In this document: in pieces, positions 17,457 through 26,526 of the stretch
Layout of the letters: every line of letters starts with the position of its first letter
Numbering within the stretch: the first letter of the stretch is position 1
Origin: a virus
Direction: 5' to 3' (one strand)
Length of the DNA: 64,000 bases
IMG/VR virus record: IMGVR_UViG_3300008116_000011
Location: 110,438 to 174,437 of that record
Made by a program: the position numbers and the translations under genes
The notes under the pieces: model-generated
The model's database searches: none
Told to the model about the DNA's origin: nothing
Seen by the model: the letters and a program-made list of their open reading frames with translations, nothing else

Positions 17457-19226
17457 TTAAGCTGGGAATTCAACACCTGTTGGTAAGATTGTGAAATCTA
17501 AGATGACAAATTCTGCAGTTTTAGTTGGCTGGATATAAATCTGGCCAATTAATTGGTTACGATCCACAACATCTGGTGTGTTGTTAGATTCATCCATTAC
17601 TACCTTGTATGCGTATAAACCTTGTTTTTGTACTACGTTATCAAGGTAAGGATTAACTTGGTTTAAGAATCTATTTCTTGTAGCAGCTGTATTTTGTTCA
17701 AATACTAAACTACGACCAACAGCACCGATATAATTCTTTAATGAGATTAACAAACGTCTTACATTTACTCTATCAAGAGCAGTTGCTTTTTGTTGTAATG
17801 TCTTTTGACCAAATACTACAACACCTTCACCAGGGAATGTAGCTAATGGGTTTACATTATCTTGATATAAAGTATTTCTATCGTTTAATGATAATTTTCT
17901 TTCTACTTTAATCACATTTGGAATACCACCACGAGTAATACCTGCAGGAGCAAACCAAGGAGCACTTACTTCATCAGTAAAGGCAAACACACCACCCATT
18001 AATACAGAGGCAGGAACCCATACTAATTTACCCATTGGTGCACTAAATACTTGACACCATGGCCAATAAGTAGCACCATAGCTGGAATTAGAAGCATTAG
18101 CAGCTGTAGCAGCTGTTACAATATTACTACCGTAAGGTACTGGGTCAACTACTGCTAAAGCATCAGCTCTACCTTCACATAAAGCAATTGGATCAGCATT
18201 ATTAGCTCCTAAGTTAATAGCAGCGTTACCACCGGCTAAGAACAAACCTGGAGTTAATAATAAATTAAACATGTATTCGTCTGTGTTGCTTAACAAGTTT
18301 AAAGCAGGAGCATAATCAGAGGTTGTAAATCCTTGAGCATTAGTTACACCACTAATAATGTTTTCAAACATGTTTTTAGATAAACTAGTATCTACAATAC
18401 CACCATTGAAAGCACCATTTACAGAGCCACTTCCAAGAGCTGGTAAGCTAGAGCTATAATCTCCTGCTTGGTAGAAGCCATTATTATTGAATGTGTTATA
18501 TTGTGCTTGAGGAACAGTAGCTACTCTAATGTATCTAGATGCATTAGGAAAATCACCATTGTATTCAATATATCCTTGACCATCTGCAGCTGAGTATGTG
18601 TAAACAGGTTTGGTATCACCAATTACACGACCAATGTAGTTAGGTTGGTTAACATCCATAGACAAGTTAGTCCATGTTTCAAGAATATTCTTTTGAGCGT
18701 TATTATCATCACCACTTCTAACTAATAAGGTAAATGTACCTTGAGTATAGTTAACATTACTAACTTCCCAACGAACGTTTTGAGCACTACCACTTGGTAA
18801 AGCACCTGATACTACAGTACCACCTTCGTTGTTCATTTGAGCACCCCAAGCTAAAGTTTCAAGGGTAAAGCTAGTTGCTAAAGCACCACTTGAAGGAACA
18901 CTTGCTGATGCAAAGCTAGATAATGCTGCACTACCTGTCCCAGCGTGTGTAATTCTGGTTACTAACATGGTGTTACCACCATTTTCAAAGTAGTTTCTTG
19001 CAGCAATAGATGTGAAATATTCTGCTACTCCGCTAGTTCCATTTTCAAAAGTAGTACCAAATTTAGCAATATAATCACTATAAGAGGTAACAATAGTAGG
19101 TACATAAGGAACGCCATTTACAGTTGGACCTACAATAGCGGCGCCAACCACAACAGGACCTTGTGATACTGCACTCTGGTCATTTTCATTGGTATATACA
19201 CCAGGGGAGATAATTGCTTCTGCCAT
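17457..19226 (-). CDS. Tail sheath protein, T4 gp18-like
   Basis: This is the contractile sheath subunit, 589 residues (T4 gp18 is 659). The start MAEAIISPGVYTNENDQS is the classic sheath N-terminus. The C-terminal third carries the conserved core: VNVRRLLISLKNYIGAVGRSLVFEQN near 480, then RNRFLNQVNPYLDNVVQKQGL and a final AEFVILDFTILPTGVEFPA. Middle insertions are variable and probably surface-exposed. The late element 38 nt upstream and the tube gene downstream fit high late expression. Confidence 0.95.
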   Translation of the reverse strand: MAEAIISPGVYTNENDQSAVSQGPVVVGAAIVGPTVNGVPYVPTIVTSYSDYIAKFGTTFENGTSGVAEYFTSIAARNYFENGGNTMLVTRITHAGTGSAALSSFASASVPSSGALATSFTLETLAWGAQMNNEGGTVVSGALPSGSAQNVRWEVSNVNYTQGTFTLLVRSGDDNNAQKNILETWTNLSMDVNQPNYIGRVIGDTKPVYTYSAADGQGYIEYNGDFPNASRYIRVATVPQAQYNTFNNNGFYQAGDYSSSLPALGSGSVNGAFNGGIVDTSLSKNMFENIISGVTNAQGFTTSDYAPALNLLSNTDEYMFNLLLTPGLFLAGGNAAINLGANNADPIALCEGRADALAVVDPVPYGSNIVTAATAANASNSSYGATYWPWCQVFSAPMGKLVWVPASVLMGGVFAFTDEVSAPWFAPAGITRGGIPNVIKVERKLSLNDRNTLYQDNVNPLATFPGEGVVVFGQKTLQQKATALDRVNVRRLLISLKNYIGAVGRSLVFEQNTAATRNRFLNQVNPYLDNVVQKQGLYAYKVVMDESNNTPDVVDRNQLIGQIYIQPTKTAEFVILDFTILPTGVEFPA

Positions 19227-19264
19227 TTTGTATTTTTATTTAATTTTGATAGGTTTTGTCTAGC

Positions 19265-19273
19265 TATAAATAT
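19265..19273 (-). promoter_or_regulatory. Late-type promoter element ATATTTATA for the sheath
   Basis: ATATTTATA lies 38 nt upstream of the sheath ATG (19226). There is no TTTG box 19-21 nt further upstream, in contrast to the early-type promoters. Confidence 0.55.
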
Positions 19274-19302
19274 TCTAAAACCATTACAAAACTAAATTAG
19301 GG

Positions 19303-19581
19303 TTATTTAAGTTCGCCAGTTTCTAAATCTACTGTTTTCATTCCGTATTTATCACCTAATTGAGCACTAAGTGATGCTTGTTTTTCAGAAAGAACATCAA
19401 TATGTGCTAATAGATCAATACGTTCGCCATTGAGTTCATCAAGTCTTTTTTTAAGTCTATTAAGTTCAACATCTAGTGTACCAAGATCGTATACTGCTTT
19501 TTGAGAACCCTCATATACGTCTTTAAATTCTTTAAGTTCTTCTGCTGTTAGTTTTTGTCCGTTTTTTGATTGTTTAATCAT
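19303..19581 (-). CDS. Small coiled-coil protein
   Basis: I do not recognise this 92-residue protein. It begins MIKQSKNGQKLTAEELKEFKD and continues as one long predicted coiled coil (LDVELNRLKKRLDELNGERIDLLAHIDVLSE, shortened here by memory of position 36-66), ending with a short polar tail. Unusually for the tail block, it is preceded by a host-type promoter (19604-19635) as well as an overlapping late-type box. It may therefore be expressed early. It lies between the giant fibre gene and the sheath gene. Confidence 0.6.
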   Translation of the reverse strand: MIKQSKNGQKLTAEELKEFKDVYEGSQKAVYDLGTLDVELNRLKKRLDELNGERIDLLAHIDVLSEKQASLSAQLGDKYGMKTVDLETGELK

Positions 19582-19603
19582 AACTTTGAGTTTTTATTTG
19601 TTA

Positions 19604-19635
19604 TAAATATAATATTTCTTTTTTACATATCCAAA
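19604..19635 (-). promoter_or_regulatory. Bacteroidota-type promoter within the tail block
   Basis: TTTG (19635-19632, in AATTTGGATATG) is followed by 20 nt and TATATTTA (19611-19604). The ATATTTATA late-type box overlaps it (19610-19602), 20 nt ahead of the 92-residue gene, so one site may serve both polymerase forms. Confidence 0.7.
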
Positions 19636-19641
19636 TTTATG

Positions 19642-22600
19642 TTATGGATTTTGATATCTAACCCATACGGCACCTTGAGCTCCTGTACAACCTGCTCCTG
19701 CAGAGTCATCATCTCTTGCTCCACCACCAGCACCATATATACCACCAGCTCCTTGAGTACCGTTGTTTCCACCTGTACCTCCAGTACCTACAGCGTTTAA
19801 TGCTCCTCCAGTACCATTAGTTCCTGCTGCTGTTGCAAACCGTACACCACCACCGCCATATCCTTGACCACTAGTTGTTGCACCACCACCGCCGCCACCA
19901 CCGCCAGCTCCATTAGCACCTGCACCACCATTACCACCATTACCACCATTACCAGAATAACCTCCTGCACCACCACCTCCACCTCCGGAGTTATTATCTG
20001 TAGCTCCACCACCACTACCACCATTACCACCACCACTAGTTAGTACAGATCCAGCGTCTATAGTATAAGTACCTCCTGCTCTTGCAGCTGTAGTACGTTC
20101 TACTCCTCCTAAACCTCCAGTAGCATTAATAATAGTTGTAGCTCCACGTTTTAATTGAGAGAATCCACCTGCAGTACCGTTACCACCATTAGTAGAAGTA
20201 CCTCCATTACCAACGATAATAGTTAATGATTCACTTGGGGTTACAGTAAGTGTAGCCCATCCTAAGGCTCCACCACCACCACCTGTATTACCTTGGTTAC
20301 GGTTACCATCGGATCCGGCACCACCACCACCACCACCAACACACACAACATAAAGTTCTGTTACTCCTGTTGGAACTGTAAAGCTAGAGCTTCCTACAGT
20401 TGTAAATGATTGAGTAGTAAATGTAGGTGCTCCACCACCACCAGATGGAGTTATTGTACGTGTAGGTGTTGCAGTTGGTGTAATTGTCCGTGTTGGGGTG
20501 ATAGTCTGTGTAGGTGTAATTGTCCGTGTTGGAGTAATACTAGGTGTAATAGTAGCACTTGGTGTAATTGTTCTTGTTGGTGTAATCGTAACTGTTGGTG
20601 TAATTGTTGGTGTGATTGTAGCTGTTGGAGTAGGAGTAGCTCCAACACAAGATCCTTCAGTAATAGTAGGTACAGGAGTAGCTCCATTAATAGCAGTCCA
20701 TGTAGTTACTTGCCAAGGATATTGAACCTGATCACTACTAGCATAATATAAAGTAAGTGGAACATCTTTATCCCTTATTTGCCAGTTACTTACTTGATTA
20801 TTAAAATATACTCTATAAAGTCCATTAGCACTTTCATAAGTTTGGAATCCAAGATATGTGTATGTTCCATTAAGTGCTGTTGTTCCTGCTCCAGCAACGC
20901 AAGCTGGGTTGGTATTTTCTGATGATGGAGTAGGTGTAGCTGTTCTAGTAGGTGTTGCTGTTGGAGTTATAGTAGCAGTTGGAGTAATTGTTCTTGTTGG
21001 AGTAATTGTTGGTGTTACTGTAGCTGTTGGAGTAGGACTTGGAGATACACAAGCTCCTTCAGTAACAGTAGGTACTGGAGCACTACAACATCCTACCTGC
21101 CATGTTGTAACTTGCCATGGATATTCTACATTATCTGTAGAGAAGTAATACACAAGTACAAATCCAGTTGAATATATTTCCCATTGTGTACCAGTCCAAT
21201 AAATAATTACATCCTCAGGGAATGTTTTACCATTACCATATCGTGGTCTATTATTTAATAAAAATCCAGAGTAAGTATAAGTACCATTTCCACCAGTAGT
21301 TCCTCCACCAGCAACACACACTGGGTTAGTATTAATTGCAGATGGAGTAATTGAAGGTGTTATGGTAACAGTTCTTGTTGGGGTAACTGTTCTTGTTGGT
21401 GTAATTGTTGCTGTTGGTGTAATAGTCCGTGTAGCAGTAATAGAAGGTGTTATAGTCTGAGTTGGTGTAATTGTTCTAGTTGGGGTAATACTTGGAGTAA
21501 TTGTTGCACTAGGTGTAATTGTCCTTGTAGGTGTAATTGTTGGTGTTATACTTGCTGTAGGAGTAACAGTCCGAGTAGCAGTAATACTAGGTGTAATAGT
21601 AGCTGTAGGAGTTACAGTTCGAGTAGCAGTAATTGATGGTGTAATAGTAGCAGTTGGAGTAATAGTTGAGCTAGGAGTTACTGTAGGAGAAGCAGTTATT
21701 GATGGAGTAATAGTAACAGATGGAGTAATAGTCCTTGTTGGTGTTATTGAAGGTGTAACAGTTACTGTAGGTGTTATAGTGCTAGATGGAGTAACAGTAG
21801 GAGAGGCTGTTATACTTGGTGTAATAGTAGCACTTGGAGTAACAGTACTAGAAGGAGTTACTGTTGGAGATGAGGTTATTGATGGTGTAATAGTGACAGT
21901 TGGTGTTACAGTTCTTGTTGGTGTAATCGACGGAGTAATTGTAACAGATGGTGTTACTGTCGAACTAGGTGTTACAGTAGGTGATGCAGTTATAGATGGA
22001 GTTATAGTAACTGTAGGAGTAACAGTCCGAGTAGCAGTTATACTTGGAGTTATTGTTACCGTTGGCGTAATTGTGCTAGAAGGAGTTACTGTTGGTGATG
22101 CCGTAATACTCGGAGTAATTGTTACAGTTGGAGTAATTGTTCTTGTAGGTGTTATAGAGGGCGTAATAGTGACAGTTGGTGTTACAGTAGCACTTGGAGT
22201 AATAGTTTGAGTTGGTGTTATTGAAGGTGTAATTGTTGATGTTGGCGTAACAGTTCGAGTAGCAGTTATTGTTGGTGTAATAGTTACACTAGGAGTTACA
22301 GTTACTGAAGGAGTTATAGTGCTTGAAGGTGTAATTGTTGGAGTAGCAGTTATTGATGGTGTTATAGATGCAGTTGGTGTAACCGTTCTAGTAGGTGTAA
22401 TACTAGGAGTAACAGTAACACTTGGAGTAATAGTTGAACTAGGAGTTACTGTCCGAGTTGGAGTTATAGTTGCTGTTATTGAAGGAGTTACAGTTACACT
22501 AGGAGTAACAGTTACAGATGGAGTAACTGTTCTAGTTGGTGTTATTGATGGTGTAATTGTAACTGTAGGTGTTATTGTTGCTGTTGGTGTAATAGTCCTT

Positions 22601-24834
22601 GTTGGTGTAATACTAGGAGTTATTGTTACTGTTGGTGTGATTGTTGCTGTAGGTGTAATAGTCCGAGTTGGAGTAATACTTGGAGTAATTGTTACACTAG
22701 GAGTAACAGTACTTGAAGGTGTTACAGTAGGAGAAGCAGTTATTGATGGTGTTACAGTTACACTAGGTGTAATTGTCCGTGTTGGCGTAATTGAAGGAGT
22801 TACAGTTGCTGTAGGAGTTATAGTAACAGATGGGGTTATAGTTGCTGTAGCTGTTATACTAGGGGTAATAGTAACAGACGGAGTTATAGTTCTTGTAGGT
22901 GTAATACTTGGAGTAACTGTAACTGAAGGTGTTACTGTTACTGAAGGAGTAATTGTAGATGTTGGTGTAATTGACGGTGTAATTGTAGCACTAGGAGTTA
23001 TAGTTCTTGTAGGTGTAATACTAGGTGTTATTGTAGCTGATGGAGTTACAGTTACACTAGGTGTAATTGTGGCTGTTGGTGTAATAGATGGTGTTATAGT
23101 AACACTTGGAGTAATTGTTCTTGTTGGTGTAATTGATGGAGTAACAGTTACTGTAGGCGTAACAGTTGAACTTGGAGTTACTGTAGGTGAAGCAGTTATA
23201 GATGGAGTAATGGTTACTGATGGTGTGATTGTTCTAGTTGGAGTAATACTTGGGGTAACTGTAACTGAAGGTGTTATTGTTGCTGTTGGTGTTATTGTAG
23301 CTGATGGAGTGATAGTTCTTGTAGGGGTAATACTTGGTGTAATTGTAACACTAGGTGTAATTGTAGATGTTGGTGTTATTGTTACACTTGGTGTTATTGT
23401 TGCTGTTGGAGTAATACTTGGAGTAATAGTAGCACTTGGAGTTATAGTTCTTGTTGGTGTTATACTAGGAGTTACAGTTACACTAGGCGTAATTGTGCTT
23501 GTTGGTGTGATAGTAGCTGTTGGTGTAATTGTAGGTGTAACAGTTACAGATGGAGTTACAGTCCGAGTAGGTGTAATTGAAGGAGTAATTGTAGCACTAG
23601 GAGTTATAGTTGCTGTTGGTGTTATGGTAGCTGTTGGAGTAATTGATGGTGTTATAGTAACACTTGGAGTAATAGTTCTAGTAGGTGTAATTGACGGAGT
23701 TATAGTTACACTAGGAGTAACTGTGCTTGAAGGAGTTATAGTTGGTGATGCTGTTATTGATGGTGTAATTGTAACGGAAGGGGTAACAGTAGAACTAGGA
23801 GTTATAGTTGGTGATGCTGTTATACTCGGAGTTACTGTTACAGAAGGAGTTACAGTACTAGAAGGTGTAATTGTTCTAGTAGGAGTAATACTCGGAGTTA
23901 CTGTTACTGATGGTGTTATAGTTGAGCTTGGAGTAACAGTAGGAGAAGCCGTTATACTAGGTGTTACAGTTACACTAGGTGTAATTGTAGATGATGGAGT
24001 AATAGTTGGAGAAGCAGTAATTGAAGGTGTGATTGTAACTGTAGGAGTTACAGTTGCACTTGGAGTTACTGTTCTAGTAGGTGTTATTGATGGTGTTATA
24101 GTTGCAGATGGAGTAATCGTTACACTAGGTGTGATTGTAACAGAAGGAGTTATAGTCGATGTAGGTGTAATACTTGGAGTAACAGTTACAGATGGAGTAA
24201 TTGTTACTGTTGGAGTAATAGTTGCACTAGGTGTAATTGTTCTAGTAGGTGTGATTGAAGGAGTAATAGTTACAGAAGGTGTAATAGTAACAGTTGGAGT
24301 AACAGTTACAGAAGGAGTTATGGTACTTGAAGGTGTAATAGAAGGAGTTATTGTAACAGAAGGAGTAACAGTACTAGATGGTGTAACGGTTCTAGTTGGT
24401 GTTATTGATGGAGTTATTGTAACAGATGGAGTAACAGTAGAACTAGGAGTAACAGTTCTTGTTGGTGTAATAGAAGGAGTTATTGTAACAGAAGGAGTAA
24501 CAGTTCTTGAAGGAGTAACAGTTACAGAAGGTGTAATTGTTACAGATGGAGTAACTGTACGAGTTGGTGTGATAGTTGGAGTAATAGATGGAGTTACAGT
24601 TACAGAAGGAGTAACAGTTCTTGAAGGTGTTGGTGGAGGTGTAAATTGGTCATACCCATACCAGCTACTCAATCTAAAAGGAGCGCTAGAATCGGGTTGA
24701 TAAGGTGAATATGGATTTAAAGGTACATATTCACCTAAAGATGCACTAGTTAGTGAAAATGGTGCTTGGGCGGGTACACCCAATTCATTTCTAACATCGT
24801 CAAGTGATATAGATCCTGTTAACTGTAACGGCAT
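19642..24834 (-). CDS. Giant Thr-Pro-repeat tail fibre / adhesin with Gly-rich tip
   Basis: This 1730-residue protein is probably an extended fibre or whisker. Residues 1-70 form an attachment-like domain (MPLQLTGSISLDDVRNELG). About 1,090 residues of hexapeptide repeat T-(I/V)-T-P-(S/T)-x follow. Two related modules of about 100 residues then appear (near 1164-1263 and 1300-1400), each with NPxCVAG, GTYTYxGF, YPWQVTTW and PVPTxTEGxCV, joined by TP linkers. Residues about 1475-1730 form a glycine-rich domain starting with SFTVPTGVTELYVVCVGG, similar to Gly-rich domains of phage fibre tips. Thr-Pro density suggests a stiff, possibly glycosylated stalk. It lies between the tail-terminator block and the sheath. 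Confidence 0.8.
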   Translation of the reverse strand: MPLQLTGSISLDDVRNELGVPAQAPFSLTSASLGEYVPLNPYSPYQPDSSAPFRLSSWYGYDQFTPPPTPSRTVTPSVTVTPSITPTITPTRTVTPSVTITPSVTVTPSRTVTPSVTITPSITPTRTVTPSSTVTPSVTITPSITPTRTVTPSSTVTPSVTITPSITPSSTITPSVTVTPTVTITPSVTITPSITPTRTITPSATITPTVTITPSVTVTPSITPTSTITPSVTITPSVTITPSATITPSITPTRTVTPSATVTPTVTITPSITASPTITPSSTITPSVTVTPSITASPTVTPSSTITPSVTVTPSITPTRTITPSSTVTPSVTVTPSITASPTITPSSTVTPSVTITPSITASPTITPSSTVTPSVTITPSITPTRTITPSVTITPSITPTATITPTATITPSATITPSITPTRTVTPSVTVTPTITPTATITPTSTITPSVTVTPSITPTRTITPSATITPSITPTATITPSVTITPTSTITPSVTITPSITPTRTITPSATITPTATITPSVTVTPSITPTRTITPSVTITPSITASPTVTPSSTVTPTVTVTPSITPTRTITPSVTITPSITPTATITPSVTVTPSATITPSITPTRTITPSATITPSITPTSTITPSVTVTPSVTVTPSITPTRTITPSVTITPSITATATITPSVTITPTATVTPSITPTRTITPSVTVTPSITASPTVTPSSTVTPSVTITPSITPTRTITPTATITPTVTITPSITPTRTITPTATITPTVTITPSITPTRTVTPSVTVTPSVTVTPSITATITPTRTVTPSSTITPSVTVTPSITPTRTVTPTASITPSITATPTITPSSTITPSVTVTPSVTITPTITATRTVTPTSTITPSITPTQTITPSATVTPTVTITPSITPTRTITPTVTITPSITASPTVTPSSTITPTVTITPSITATRTVTPTVTITPSITASPTVTPSSTVTPSVTITPSITPTRTVTPTVTITPSITSSPTVTPSSTVTPSATITPSITASPTVTPSSTITPTVTVTPSITPTRTITPSVTITPSITASPTVTPSSTITPTATITPSITATRTVTPTATITPSITATRTVTPTASITPTITPTRTITPSATITPSITPTRTITPTQTITPSITATRTITPTATITPTRTVTPTRTVTITPSITPSAINTNPVCVAGGGTTGGNGTYTYSGFLLNNRPRYGNGKTFPEDVIIYWTGTQWEIYSTGFVLVYYFSTDNVEYPWQVTTWQVGCCSAPVPTVTEGACVSPSPTPTATVTPTITPTRTITPTATITPTATPTRTATPTPSSENTNPACVAGAGTTALNGTYTYLGFQTYESANGLYRVYFNNQVSNWQIRDKDVPLTLYYASSDQVQYPWQVTTWTAINGATPVPTITEGSCVGATPTPTATITPTITPTVTITPTRTITPSATITPSITPTRTITPTQTITPTRTITPTATPTRTITPSGGGGAPTFTTQSFTTVGSSSFTVPTGVTELYVVCVGGGGGGAGSDGNRNQGNTGGGGGALGWATLTVTPSESLTIIVGNGGTSTNGGNGTAGGFSQLKRGATTIINATGGLGGVERTTAARAGGTYTIDAGSVLTSGGGNGGSGGGATDNNSGGGGGGAGGYSGNGGNGGNGGAGANGAGGGGGGGGATTSGQGYGGGGVRFATAAGTNGTGGALNAVGTGGTGGNNGTQGAGGIYGAGGGARDDDSAGAGCTGAQGAVWVRYQNP
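21345..24630 (-). repeat. Thr-Pro hexapeptide (18-bp) repeat tract
   Basis: About 180 degenerate copies of an 18-bp unit encode T-(I/V)-T-P-(S/T)-x. Neighbouring units differ at many third positions while the Thr and Pro residues stay fixed, and higher-order blocks such as TPSITPTRTITPS and SPTVTPSSTVTPS recur. The tract causes a long open antisense frame, which I regard as a shadow. Confidence 0.9.
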
Positions 24835-24860
24835 TACTGATTTAAACGTTTAATCAGTAA
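24834..24860. promoter_or_regulatory. Inverted repeat at the start of the giant fibre gene
   Basis: Nine-bp arms TTACTGATT (24834-24842) and AATCAGTAA (24852-24860) flank a loop containing AAACGTTT. One arm touches the ATG at 24834-24832, and the other overlaps an AATATTTATTA late-type box at 24868-24858. It could be an operator or a leader hairpin controlling fibre synthesis. No U-run follows, so a terminator is unlikely. Confidence 0.45.
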
Positions 24861-24878
24861 TAAATATTTGTTATCTAG

Positions 24879-25112
24879 TTATTTAAGCCATTTGTTTTCA
24901 GGACATGACTCTTTATCTTCCGCAAATATTTTTTTATTTAGTGGACATCCACATAAATTACAGTAATAAAAATCAATAAGTGTAGTATTTTGCTTACGAT
25001 GCTCACAACCATTACATATTTCGGCTCTATGTTTAGCTTTTTCAAGAGCCTCAGGACTAGGATTAGCTGCTGTTATCCAAGCATTTGCTATTTCTTTGAA
25101 TTTTTTAAACAT
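24879..25112 (-). CDS. Small cysteine-rich, probable zinc-binding protein
   Basis: This 77-residue protein begins with a helix MFKKFKEIANAWITAANPSPE. It then carries a Cys set: CNGCEH, YYCNLCGCP and a final ESCPENKW. The CxxC pair plus CxxCxC suggests one zinc ribbon or knuckle. I cannot assign a function. It sits alone between the tail-terminator gene and the giant fibre gene and has its own host-type promoter (25116-25147), so it may act early rather than in the virion. Confidence 0.65.
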   Translation of the reverse strand: MFKKFKEIANAWITAANPSPEALEKAKHRAEICNGCEHRKQNTTLIDFYYCNLCGCPLNKKIFAEDKESCPENKWLK

Positions 25113-25115
25113 AAT

Positions 25116-25147
25116 TTAATATAATAACTTTTTGTAAAATAACCAAA
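25116..25147 (-). promoter_or_regulatory. Bacteroidota-type promoter for the Cys-rich protein
   Basis: TTTG (25147-25144) is followed by 20 nt and TATATTAA (25123-25116), one mismatch from TATATTTA. It ends 3 nt upstream of the ATG at 25112, so the transcript would be nearly leaderless or the start may be further in. Confidence 0.5.
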
Positions 25148-25151
25148 TTTT

Positions 25152-26027
25152 TTACAGATTTCCTGCTCTTATATTGTTAATATTTTTAACTACTTCGTTT
25201 GTAATAGAAACAGTAGATTTAGAAAAGAATTGACGTTTACCATTTGTAGCTAAATCTTTATTCATATTATCAGGAATAATATAACCATATAAAGTTATAC
25301 TCATATTTGTTCTTGCAACACGTTGTTCATTTACAGAATATTCAGCTGTTGAATCAAATCTGTCTATGTATGTTCTAAATTGAAATCTATTTTTATCTCC
25401 CCAATATGAATCAGAAGCAAATTCTATTGATTCAATTATCTTATTATTTTCCTGCATGTAATTTGTAAATACAATACAATCATATGTCAAGTTAATATAA
25501 TCAGGGACTGGGGTTAGATAGAATTTATCAGAGGGAATCCAGTTATTTAGTATATCAAAAGGAGTATATTGATTTTGTTGGTTATATCTTGCTTTGGAAA
25601 CAGCAAAATTATTTACATTATTACCATCTAATTTATTAGCTAATGTTCTATTTTTTTCAAATCCTGTTCTCCTTATCATAATGATAGGATACATGATCTT
25701 ACCGTTTTTATCCCTCCAATATCCATCTTGTTGAACAGAAACCCAACGTTCTTGAGAACCATAACTTACAGGAACATTAAATTTATTACCATTTTGAATT
25801 ACAGTAGGTTTAATTACATTATTAAAATAATAAAATACAGCTTCATCTATGTCTTGTAACCCAATAGTAAATGGTTTAATATCATTTTCGATATCAACCG
25901 AAATTTGATTTGCACGAGTGATTTTTTCCTCAGGCAAAAAAGGTTGAGTTCCAGGAATATAAGGATCAATTTGATCTCTTACTCTTTCAGCTGGTGTATT
26001 TGGTAGTATGGGTAGTTGTCTTGGCAT
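25152..26027 (-). CDS. Tail completion / sheath terminator protein, T4 gp15-like
   Basis: This 291-residue protein shows a gp15-like pattern. A segment with KFNVPVSYGSQERWVSVQ (about 83-100) parallels the VPITYASKEH block of T4 gp15. Near 185, NLTYDCIVFTNYMQENNKIIESI parallels the YELSIFTRYEDDMFQIVEQI block. MSITLYGYIIPDN follows near 250. gp15 rings cap the tail sheath and tube for head joining. The gene overlaps the gp14-like gene at a single base, giving the T4 order 13-14-15. Its first 40 residues are Pro-rich. Assignment rests on these visual matches and order. Confidence 0.7.
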   Translation of the reverse strand: MPRQLPILPNTPAERVRDQIDPYIPGTQPFLPEEKITRANQISVDIENDIKPFTIGLQDIDEAVFYYFNNVIKPTVIQNGNKFNVPVSYGSQERWVSVQQDGYWRDKNGKIMYPIIMIRRTGFEKNRTLANKLDGNNVNNFAVSKARYNQQNQYTPFDILNNWIPSDKFYLTPVPDYINLTYDCIVFTNYMQENNKIIESIEFASDSYWGDKNRFQFRTYIDRFDSTAEYSVNEQRVARTNMSITLYGYIIPDNMNKDLATNGKRQFFSKSTVSITNEVVKNINNIRAGNL

Positions 26028-26524
26028 TATCTAGATTGAGTTATACCTAATAGTTCAGGAGAAACATAATGAGCAAAGCATATAATAGAAAAACTAGCAC
26101 CAAAATTATCTAGGTATTCACCTCCATAATTGTATTGAGGTACTTTACCTACTATATCTTGATTTTCGTTTACTAAATTTACTTCATAATAATCATTATT
26201 CCATAATATAATATCACCTATTTGAGGTACTACATTTTGTAATACTAAATCACTACGCAAAAATCTAAATCCAAAATTTCTTGTAATATCAGGACCTAAA
26301 CTATCATAATTACCTTCATAATCTCCTCTATCAATTAAACATTGAATCAATACAGGAGGAAGATACATTTTAGTACCGTTAGCAGCTTCACCATAAACAT
26401 TTTGAGGAGTTTCTTGTAGTGATATTTGATAATATCCTACATTTTGCTCAATAATGTTATGTATCAACTCAGTGTTGATAACATGAAAAAATGAAATATC
26501 GCGAGCGCTACCGTATAAAGCCAT
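26027..26524 (-). CDS. Neck protein, T4 gp14-like
   Basis: This neck protein of 165 residues (T4 gp14 is 256) would connect portal and tail. The fragment DITRNFGFRFLRSDLV then PQIGDIILWNNDYYEVNLVNENQ parallels the FGLEIRDE... EGDLIYFP...KLFEI block of gp14 relatives. NFGASFSIICFAHYVSPE ends the conserved part. It starts MALYGSARDISFFHVINTEL. It lies between the 110-residue gene and the gp15-like gene. Confidence comes from this pattern together with the 13-14-15 order. Confidence 0.68.
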   Translation of the reverse strand: MALYGSARDISFFHVINTELIHNIIEQNVGYYQISLQETPQNVYGEAANGTKMYLPPVLIQCLIDRGDYEGNYDSLGPDITRNFGFRFLRSDLVLQNVVPQIGDIILWNNDYYEVNLVNENQDIVGKVPQYNYGGEYLDNFGASFSIICFAHYVSPELLGITQSR

Positions 26525-26526
26525 TA

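Noticed and set aside
19797-20751. Short open frames in both strands over the Gly-rich and Cys-module regions
   Set aside because: They are frame shadows of the GGX and TP codons of the fibre gene.
19642-24640. Possible CRISPR-like or microsatellite array
   Set aside because: The units are 18-bp coding repeats in one long frame with third-position variation; there are no conserved repeats with unique spacers and no cas genes.
22319-24700. A 793-codon open frame on the plus strand opposite the TP repeats (Val/Gly/Ile repeats)
   Set aside because: It is the antisense shadow of the 18-bp Thr-Pro repeat. The repeat contains no stop in that frame, the predicted protein is pure repeat, and no promoter or neighbouring plus-strand gene supports it.
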